In this document: positions 20,306-27,155 of the stretch, piece by piece | Numbering within the stretch: the stretch's first letter is position 1 | Layout: each line of letters opens with the position of its first letter | Source: Pigoraptor chileana | Lineage: Eukaryota; Opisthokonta; Filasterea | Length of the DNA stretch: 27,155 bases | Direction: 5' to 3' | Assembly: GCA_943704495.1 (NCBI GenBank) | Contig: CALSCR010002122.1 | Location: 8,600-35,754, forward strand | Program-made: the position numbers and the translations under genes | Notes under the pieces: model-generated | What the model was told of the DNA's origin: nothing | The model's input: only the letters and a program-made list of their open reading frames with translations | The model's database searches: none

Positions 20306-21156
20306 ATGCCCGTTCTTCGTCGACGTAAGTGAAACCTTTCGTTCAATGAGGTCGTGATCTGTCGTGCTGTTTTGGAGTTGCTTACGCACGTTTAACTGAA
20401 ATTGATGCAGTGAGGGCCTCTAAGAGGCCCCTTGCCTGGGACGACGAGGAGACGGATTCTGCCCAACACACCTCAACAAACGACGCATCTTCGCCCGCGG
20501 TGGAACTTTTGACAATCTCGCACAAGAAGTTTTGTGAGGGCACAGGGACTCCGCGAGGTCGGAACTTGCGACGCGCAATCCTCATTTCGAATGCCGTACG
20601 CGTCCTGCAGCAGAGGACAGAAGAGCCGGTTGAGGACGACGACAACAACAGCATGGACGAGTTTGCGACTGACCAAGATGCCCACCTCACTGACTTGGAG
20701 CCCGACCACCGAGGCCCATCTCCAAAGAAGCGGCGCATAGAGGGTGGTTTGTGCGGGAGCCAAGAGCCCCTGCTGAATGTCGACCTCAACATTCCCTACT
20801 CGCACTTTCACCTGCCTTCTGATGATGCGCACAGACTCGACTTTGACCTCGAGAGTGAGTTATCTCAGGTCGTTCCGTGTGACGGCAGCACGACCTGGTC
20901 GCTTCAAGCGGATCCGACTGCGGCGGCCGCGGCCGCGGCTGAGTCTGGCTGCAATGCCGATGAGCACCTCAACTCTGCCTCCGAGGATGCGTGGCAGGTG
21001 CTTGATCTCGTTGCGAGCACCGACACGGACGACGAACAGCCCGAGACACGCTCGCCGTCGCCTCTTGCTGAAGATGATGGTGACACCACCTCGAAGGTGG
21101 TCGAGTGCTTCTCCGAGTCACGGGTGCTTGTTCACAACGTCCTTTGCTGCATTTAG
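20306..21156 (+). CDS. SERTA-like acidic nuclear protein, 2 exons
   Basis: Exon 1 (20306-20324) codes MPVLRR and splices at C|GTAAGT to exon 2 (20411-21156) for 254 residues. Residues about 37-75 (VELLTISHKKF through NLRRAILISNAVRVLQQ) resemble the SERTA motif of SERTAD/TRIP-Br and CDCA4 proteins, whose core reads LRRSVLI-NTL-IQ. Around it are KRPLAWDDEE near the N-terminus, long acidic stretches, a basic PSPKKRRIEGG that could be a nuclear signal, an alanine run, and a C-terminus ending LVHNVLCCI. In animals SERTA proteins act with E2F/DP1, PHD-bromodomain factors and cyclins. The motif match is by eye and moderate; the rest is low complexity. No clear poly(A) signal was found. Confidence 0.55.
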
Positions 21157-21959
21157 TGGAGAAGGACCCGCACACACCCACAATACCACCTACCGTTTGT
21201 GCCCCTCCTTCAGTGTACATGCGCGGGATCGTCCGTAGCCTATCGTCCTCTGTTATTTGCGTTGCTGCGTTGCTTTAACTCTGAAATCATTTGCGCGTGC
21301 GGTTTATATGTTCCGACACTCCTGGTGAGGTGCGATTTGCTTTTGTTAACATTTATATTCCATTCTAACATTTACATTATTTTTTTATGAAGAGAGCCCT
21401 CGCTCACCAATTTCCATCGGAATGTTGCTCAATCACGTGTTAAGAGATGTAAGATTCAAGTCAGTGTCTGAGGCGCTGTGCCCATGGACTCCACAACGTG
21501 TTAAGAGAGAGAGAGAGAAAGATGGAGGATTCAAGTGTCGCAGGCGCTGTCCATGGACTCCACAAGAGATGTAGGATTCAAGTCAGTGTCATAGGCGCTG
21601 TGCCCATGGACTCCACAAGACTCCACAAGAGAGAGAGAGTGTGAGAGAGAGAGAATGAATGCTTAACGTGGACCCGAAAGAAACACGAGACCAACTCGTG
21701 TGTGGAGAAATTGGTTGCCCCAAGCTAAATGTATTCTGAACAAGCACAGTATCCACCGAAACACGTGAGAATATCAAAGGACAACAACGCTGCGAACGAG
21801 AAAAGCAACAGCAAAAATGGTTGATCTGCATTTCAGATGGATATCCCGTACGACGGGAATCGACCGCCAACAGAGCTCACAAGTATAATGTGCAAATTAA
21901 TGCAACGACGCGACACATTTAGGACGAACGAAGACAAAATAGCCCGCCAACAATGAAAT
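21157..21959. other. Convergent intergenic region with dispersed repeats
   Basis: Lies between the SERTA-like gene (+) and cornichon (-) stops. Apart from the repeat cluster at 21439-21650 I see no gene. 21330-21390 is A/T-rich and could hold the SERTA-like gene's 3' end. Confidence 0.5.
21439..21650 (-). repeat. Inverted-orientation cluster of the same CT-associated repeat
   Basis: Three units read on the plus strand as GATTCAAGTCAGTGTC, then AGGCGCTGTGCCCATGGACT and CCAC, separated by GA runs. They are the reverse complement of the units at 13381-13600. The middle unit is shorter by a few bases. Confidence 0.9.
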
Positions 21960-23043
21960 CTAAGAAAGCACAGAATCTCCAGCCGGAAGCACAATCTTTG
22001 TGGGCACATCACTATCGTCATCGAGTAGCGCCACAATCATTCTGCAAATTAAGTGTACGTTATAAGCTTGTAGTAAGTGCATCTGCACAGAGTACTCAGT
22101 CGACCACCAGACCCGATGGAGACAAACAACAACGTTAACATCAACGGTACATACGCATCCACCTGAGCCTTACATAGATCGACTCATGAAATCCAAAACA
22201 AAACAAAAACGGAACATAATCAAAACAAAACAGTAGCTTGAGCGTCTGCTAACTATAACTTGCCTGTAGAGATAATAGAAGAATGACAGGAGGTAAAATC
22301 CCATCTTAATGAAGGCATCTCGCTTGTACTTAGTAAGCTTGGAGAAGACGGTTGTCGTGTCGACAAGATGCCCTCGCGTTTGATGGCTAGGGAGAACAGA
22401 CATAATGTTGGGTCAGATGATGAGCATTAAGGGGTCTCGCCAGCAGCCAGACATAGGAGCGCATAGTACACACAATCACAAACAAGTACCTTTGGATGTG
22501 GAAAGCGAGTAGGGGAATGTTCAGTACGACGCCAAACCATTGCCCATTGACGCACAAGATAGCAGTGAGTGCGGCGTGTACAAGATACTCGGGTAGAGTG
22601 ACCTGCACGAGAGCAGCAGAGTGTCAAAACATCCTCAATGCCAACGCCATCTACAATTGTGTGCGCATACAACGGAACAGACAAGCTAGCCACAGACATG
22701 ATATGGTCGTCAAACACACAGACACAGACACATTGACACACACACACACGACAAAACTCGCCTTGTTGAAAAGCTCGCGAAAGCGGAAGATGTTGATGTA
22801 CTCGCACTCGAGGTCAGAGACGCAAATAATCTGGCAAAGGCGATTGAGAAAGACACCAACAGCACACACAGACATTGAAGGAAAAACACCTGGAGAACAA
22901 ATCAAAACTCAATCTGCCAACATGCATGACGGAAGGCACCACGTTTGCAAGAAATTTGTGGCGGATACGACAAACACCATAACAAAGAGCAAGATCGCGG
23001 AGATGATCACTGCCATGATATATGCAAGCGCCTCCCAGCTCAT
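21960..23043 (-). CDS. CNIH: Cornichon/Erv14 ER-export cargo receptor, 5 exons
   Basis: Exons on the minus strand: 23043-22969, 22830-22762, 22602-22490, 22386-22264, 22041-21960; phases agree and give about 153 residues (yeast Erv14 138, human CNIH1 144). Family blocks in order: a first membrane helix, SDLECEYIN (Erv14 ADLEADYIN), LPEYLVHAALTAILCVNGQWF, LNIPLLAFHIQ, KLTKYKRDAFIKMGFYLLSFFYYLYRMIVALL (Erv14 [30 protein letters not shown]). It is a three-or-four-helix receptor that loads transmembrane cargo into COPII vesicles. The tail after MIVALLDDD is unique. Introns 2 and 4 begin with GC; both give the exact Erv14-like joins. The exon-1 donor could also be 9 bases or one codon earlier, shortening helix 1 slightly. 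Confidence 0.96.
22263..22265 (-). other. GC donor of cornichon intron 4 (intron 22042-22263)
   Basis: On the minus strand CTCTACAG|GCAAGT joins, in phase 2, to TTTGCAG|AATGATTG at 22041, giving YLYRMIVALL as in Erv14 [10 protein letters not shown]. The nearby GT (CAA|GTTATA) is in the wrong phase. Confidence 0.85.
22603..22761 (-). other. GC-AG intron 2 of cornichon
   Basis: The minus-strand donor AACAAG|GCGAGT pairs in phase 0 with acceptor CTCGTGCAG|GTCACT, giving FNKVTLPEYLVH, the length of Erv14 VNKLITPEAALH. The next GT (GCGA|GTTTTG) is phase 1 and does not fit. Confidence 0.75.
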
Positions 23044-23824
23044 TTTCAGTTATGAACTCCCGCTTGCCGCGGAGACGACCTTTTGCAATGGTTTCTCAAA
23101 GACGTTGGGGTCGTCCAAACGAAAGTGTCGACCGAATGAAGATTACAGTAACTAAGGCGCCACCAGGGAACACATGCAAGCCAGTGTTATGCCAGCACCC
23201 ACGGTCGGTTGCGTTTATGAAGTTCAACAATTGTCTCTGTTGCAACTTGAAATGATCAGATGCAGTGGGAAAGAGATGACACGGTGCCAGTGGCTACTGT
23301 GTGGACGCGTCATACTGAACACGTTGGCACCGTCAGACTTTCTTTTTGGGTCGGCGTCGGAATTGCACAGCTGACATGTGGCTTGCGGAGGGGCGCGCAA
23401 ATTGAAATTGATCTGCAATTTCGCAGTTTTTACGAGCTCGTCTTCAAATTGAATCTAGGGTAGCCGTCGTAAAATAAACCACCTCTAATGTGACAAATTT
23501 GAATTTTCCGATGCAGCCACAAAACACACAGTTTGTCATTGCCAGAGCTTTACATTGTACGAATGCGAACCCACAAAACGACACCACTAATTTAAATGCA
23601 ATAATCTCATAATTGTGCCGTAATTGTGCCCTTTTAGAAGCGACAATTGCACACAGACTTGATTGATTCATCTGGTACTGTACTGTGTGTATATATGTGC
23701 ATGTGTGCGTCGCCACTGCGTTGACCAAAATCAGCGACATTGCGAGAGGATCGACAACGACTGGGCACTTATCTCGTTACCGGGGACGTGAAAGGAGAGG
23801 CCGACAGGAACAAGGGGTCGCGAC
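23044..23824. promoter_or_regulatory. Divergent promoter region of cornichon and the PP2C-EF gene
   Basis: No gene is seen. Features: a perfect 7-bp inverted repeat GAAATTG/CAATTTC at 23404-23410 and 23416-23422, further TTCAAATT-type words near 23444 and 23494, and a short TA/TG tract near 23685-23710. Confidence 0.45.
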
Positions 23825-25771
23825 ATGCTTCGTAAAGCCCGCCATGCGTGGCCGGGCAGTAGGAGGACTTGTGCTTTGGCGGTGGAGGCGCTCCCTGTCT
23901 TCGTGCGTCGCCATATCACACCACCAACAACACCGACAATAGCAACGACAACGACAGAGGCAGTGACAACGACATCTGTTTCACGCCGATGCAGTTCGTT
24001 GTTGCACTATAATTCGTCAATGGGCTTGCGTCCACTATCGTTGTCGCCCCGTGCGTCCATAGCGCGGACAATGGCGACGCCACTTGTAATGCGGGCGGTG
24101 GAGGCCCGTGCCCTTGCTCCCGCCGGCTGCCGTTCTCTCATGACCGCCAAAGTAAAGCTCAGCGTGCGCAGTCAGATCAAACTCGCGAATGAATTGGAAG
24201 GATTCGCGGGCATCCGAAGCACGCGTGGTCTTAGAGATTACAACGAAGACCGGTGTTGCGTGGCGCAGCTCGGGCCGGAGACTTATTTTTTCGGGGTATT
24301 TGACGGACACGGGGGGTCCATGGCGTCTGATTTCTGCACAAAAAATCTGCACTGGAATGTGCATGCACATCTCCAGAGTGGAAAGACATTGCGGGGTGCG
24401 CTTGAGGCGGCAATTGCAGACACTGATGATGACTTCTGTGCGATTGCGATGCGCAAGGAGCAGGAAAGGGTTGGGACGACGGTGCTCGTGGCCCTCTTGA
24501 GCGGAGATCAGCTGTGCGTCGCCAACGTGGGCGACTCAATAGCATATCTATGCACGAACGGCGTCACACGGCGTGTTTCCGACCTGCACAAGCCCGACGT
24601 TCCCGCCGAGAGAGAGCGGATCATGGCGTCCGGCGGCGAGGTGACGAAGTACGATGTGCCTCGGGTCATGGGATCGCTGTCTATGTCGCGCGCACTCGGG
24701 GACATTGCGTTTCGGCGGTTTGGTGTGATCGCCGAGCCCTTTATCTTTGAGACGCGCGTGACTGCGGCGGATCAGTTTCTTCTGCTGACGAGCGACGGAT
24801 TGACGGATGTCCTGAGCGAAAGCCGAATGACCGATGTTGTGCGCGACTGTGCGACCCCCGAGAAGGCAGCGGTTGATCTTGCACATGCGGCAGAAGTGGA
24901 ACGCACCGAAGACAATACGACGGCGCTGATAGTGCGGTTGCCCGGATGGTCGACGATGAAGAAGGCGGCGCCGCCACCGAAGAAGGCCGCACGGTACAGC
25001 ATTGAGAACGCGTTTGGTGGGCGCAGAGTCGACTTTGGTAAGCTGCTGCAGATGATTGATCGGCACCTGCCGAAGGACATTTCGGCGGACGAAGTGCAGA
25101 AGGAGCTGGAGAGGTGTGTGCTTGCGGATGCTGTGAGGTGTGCACGTCTGCTGCATGCATGTGCTGCTGCATGATGTTGAATGCCTCCCTCCCCTTTCAA
25201 ACTGGCGCGATCCTGCTGTGGCCATTCATGCATGCGCAGATTTGCCGCCTCTGGCACGGGGCAGATATCCACGGCGGCGTTCAAGGTGTTTGACAAGGAT
25301 GATGATGGCTATGTGACGCGTGAAGAGATGGGCGAGATCATGCGAGAGCTCGGTGAAAACATGGCCGAGGACGAGCTGGAGCGGATGTTCAAGACGGTTG
25401 ACGAGAACGGCGACGGGCGGATATCCTATGCAGGTGTGTCTTTTGTGTTGCATAACAGTCGTGCACACACACCGCAATCACGCGCACACATGCACACGCA
25501 CGAGCACGTGTGCTCGTTTTTGGTGGCTGTGGTGTCTAGCCCGGTATTGTTGACCATGCATCGGTCGTGCGCGTGAATCTGTCCTCCAGTTTGTAAGTGT
25601 GATGTGTGTAGAGTGTATGCTGTGTGTGTGTGTGTGTGTGTGTTGAGTGACGCGGCATATTGTTTAATTGTGTGTTCTAATGCACAAACCCCTGCTGTTC
25701 CATTTTGTTTTGTTGTTGGGCTATATTTCACATGCGCAGAATTTGTGAGGACGTTCAAATCCAAGGGCTGA
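23825..25771 (+). CDS. PPM1K-like PP2C phosphatase fused to two EF-hands, 3 exons
   Basis: Exons 23825-25113, 25240-25433 and 25740-25771 give 504 residues with matching phases. Residues 1 to about 105 are rich in Arg/Ser/Thr with few acids and may be a mitochondrial presequence. The PP2C domain (about 125-375) keeps all metal-site motifs: RDYNEDR (E141, D142), VFDGHGG (D160, G161), GTTVLVALL, VGDS, SRALGD, TSDGL (D324), EDNTTA (D363, N364). The FGVFDGHGG-ASDFC and GVIAEP blocks resemble PPM1K, the mitochondrial BCKDH phosphatase. The frame then splices at GAGAG|GTGTGT to GCAG|ATTTGCC and encodes canonical EF loops at 448-459 (DKDDDGYVTREE) and 484-495 (DENGDGRISYAE), ending EFVRTFKSKG. A degenerate loop (ASGTGQIS) sits just before. 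If intron 1 is not spliced, a 449-residue PP2C-only form would end at 25174. Confidence 0.88.
25618..25645. repeat. TG microsatellite in PP2C-EF intron 2
   Basis: A run of alternating TG in the 306-nt intron 25434-25739; a CA-rich tract also lies just after its donor. Confidence 0.85.
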
Positions 25772-26186
25772 GCTTTCGTTTCTGCGGCAAAGCTTAGTGG
25801 TTTTGCTTGAGTCGCTTGCTGTGCAGCCGGCACATTCTGTTTGCGACCACTTGCTGTGTTTTTCAGTGCGCATTTTTTGAATTGACGGCGAATGACGGCA
25901 CATGTGTCGTCGCCACGGGAGACAAATAGCCGTGCCTTGTAGGCAGGCTCCCTCCTACCAATTAAAATACGCCATCATTATTCTCATCAAGGGCTGTGTG
26001 CAGAGTGACAAACGAAAACAAGACAGTGAGCATGAGTTGGGAAAAGCCAGATCACTGAAGTGCAACGCCGTCATGCGAGAAAACCTTCGTTTTTGAAATG
26101 TATATGCGCAGGGCTGCAGGCGCAGTCATACGATTGCTCACACCGGGTACATGCATGACAGGCACGAGAGCATCCAGCTGAACCTG
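25772..26186. other. Convergent intergenic region
   Basis: Lies between the PP2C-EF and SAM-protein stops. ATTAAA near 25962-25967 may serve the PP2C-EF transcript. No gene seen. Confidence 0.45.
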
Positions 26187-27155
26187 TCATTTGGACACGG
26201 GAGACGTCTCGGTGGGACCGGCCCCGAGAACTGCGGCGGACGCAACAGAAGCCAGGTCATGCACAAGGTACGATTTGAGTGCACCAACAACGCGCAGCAC
26301 GCGCATCCGGCGCCCCGCACTTGCGATGCCCATTGATTTGAGGGTATCGTGGTCGAGATCTAGCAGAAGTTCGCCGGTTATCTCGTTCGCTGCCGTGCCA
26401 TGATTCGTTGCGGGAATGGAGAAAAGAATGCAACAAAAGTACAAGATGGATTGCCGTGAACACACGAGCAGAAGGCTGAATGGAGAGTGGCACGTACACG
26501 CACACTGACGCACTGCTTGGGGACACTCCAAGACAGACAAAAAAGCAAACTGGTTGCTATGGAAACAACGACGGCGAGATGCATGCATGGGGCGCACCCA
26601 CACTTGAAGAGCGCCTCGTACTCGCCGAGTCCATTTGCAACAAGCCAATTTGACACCTGCGTCTCATCCCAGCCACCGATTGCCTGCACTGCGCCGTTGA
26701 AATGCCCCGGAGACATGCAAGGAGAAAAAGTCAGACCGCAAAACCCAACACCCACACACGCCACAGCATATGCACACCCCGCAGGGTAGAGCTCAGCACG
26801 CTGATGTCAACATAACATGCTGACAAAAGCCACCAAAGATCGAGAAAAACACAACACATCACAATCATAACAGTCCCTGCGACCATTACTCTCATGTACA
26901 ATAACATTGCTGTAACAGAGGGCAAATCAACAACTCACAACTGAGTCGCTCGAGTTGAGTGGCAACATCAGCGTGCGCGTGCCCGCCCGCAGGACTGTGC
27001 GAATGAGAATGTGCGTGCGACACATTGGTTATTGTGGTGTGTGGAGATGCATTGGAAGACCCAGGGAGAGCGGGTGAGTGGGCGAGAGGGGAGTCGGGGA
27101 GGCCGGCAAGTGATCGGGCTGCGAGGTCACGTGCGTGTGGTGGGGAGCCGGGGGG
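26187..27155 (-). CDS. SAM-domain protein, C-terminal part, 3 exons seen
   Basis: Exons on the minus strand: 27155 (edge) to 26939, 26688-26602, 26389-26187; phases agree. The first visible exon stays open to the window edge and encodes a Pro/Ser/His-rich stretch (PPGSPPHARDL, then SHAHSHSHSPAGGHAHADV). The SAM domain spans the exon joins: GGWDETQVSNWLVANGL, GEYEALFKSNEITGELLLDL, TLKSMGIASAGRRMRVLR. It is followed by a 30-residue tail ending ETSPVSK. SAM domains mediate protein-protein (sometimes RNA) contacts. The fungal Ste11/Ste50 and animal signalling SAMs have this NEITG-LLL-L-LK-MGI-GRR pattern, but the missing N-terminus prevents naming the family. An upstream in-frame Met near 26764 lies in the intron and is not used in this model. 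Confidence 0.85.

Noticed and set aside
21439-21650. tRNA-like B-box (GGATTCAAGTC) in the dispersed repeat suggesting a SINE
   Set aside because: One base off the B-box pairing, no A-box at the right distance, no tail or target-site duplication seen; kept only as an unclassified repeat.
22496-23155. 219-codon plus-strand frame
   Set aside because: Antisense to cornichon exons and introns; the minus strand carries a clear Erv14 homologue.
24548-25225. 225-codon minus-strand frame
   Set aside because: Antisense shadow of the PP2C domain caused by high GC at third positions.
25240-25771. Separate calmodulin-like gene downstream of the PP2C
   Set aside because: No own start, promoter or N-lobe exons are visible, and the splice phases link it to the PP2C frame.
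1-27155. Transposons, virus-derived elements, CRISPR arrays, tRNA or rRNA genes
   Set aside because: No transposase, reverse transcriptase, integrase or capsid-like frames, no long terminal repeats, no spaced direct-repeat array and no cloverleaf with matching boxes were found by eye.

Overview
The window is nuclear DNA of an intron-rich eukaryote. It looks like a flagellated unicellular relative of animals (choanoflagellate or other holozoan), although that placement is an inference. The evidence is animal-type gene content (ELAPOR-like receptor, AIRIM, tristetraprolin with its C-terminal CNOT1 motif, a SERTA-like protein), a QRICH2/DUF4795 axonemal-type protein that implies a flagellum, and short introns full of GT/CA-rich tracts. 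I saw no bacterial genes, viral elements, transposons, CRISPR arrays or tRNA/rRNA genes. The window starts in a run of 17 C and ends in a run of G, so the outermost bases may be contig edges.

Layout from left to right. 55-4105 (-): N-terminal two-thirds or so of an ELAPOR/EIG121-family receptor, 12 exons, cut by the left edge. 4709-6115 (+): ISOC-type isochorismatase-like hydrolase, head-to-head with the receptor across an E-box/CRE-rich promoter. 6207-6604 (+): a tentative micro-gene, of which the last exon and poly(A) signal are the convincing part. 6731-9407 (-): QRICH2-like DUF4795 coiled-coil protein, 8 exons. 10292-11344 (-): glia maturation factor (GMF), 6 exons, one AT-AC intron. 11613-13817 (+): AIRIM/C1orf109 homologue, 7 exons, head-to-head with GMF; its introns carry a CT-rich repeat family. 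14084-15475 (-): single-exon PA-TM-RING E3 ligase. 17117-18832 (+): tristetraprolin-type CCCH protein in one coding exon. 20306-21156 (+): SERTA-like acidic nuclear protein preceded by E2F-like sites. 21960-23043 (-): cornichon/Erv14, 5 exons. 23825-25771 (+): PPM1K-like PP2C phosphatase continuing in frame into two EF-hands. 26187-27155 (-): SAM-domain protein cut by the right edge.

The genes are mostly housekeeping and signalling (ER export, actin debranching, ribosome maturation, mRNA decay, ubiquitination, phosphatase signalling) and do not form one pathway. The recurring architecture is head-to-head gene pairs with promoter regions of about 0.3-1.6 kb.

The most unusual signals are: (1) four of about 41 introns that I could place by reading phase and homology start with GC rather than GT, well above the usual ~1%; (2) one AT-AC intron in GMF with a good minor-spliceosome branch site; (3) a PP2C-EF-hand fusion; (4) an ELAPOR-like receptor with an extra N-terminal mannose-6-phosphate-receptor-like (MRH) domain; (5) an E2F-site cluster upstream of a SERTA-like gene; (6) a dispersed minisatellite family in two opposite-orientation clusters. 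Exon borders were assigned by eye from splice motifs, phase and remembered family sequences, and should be read as a model.
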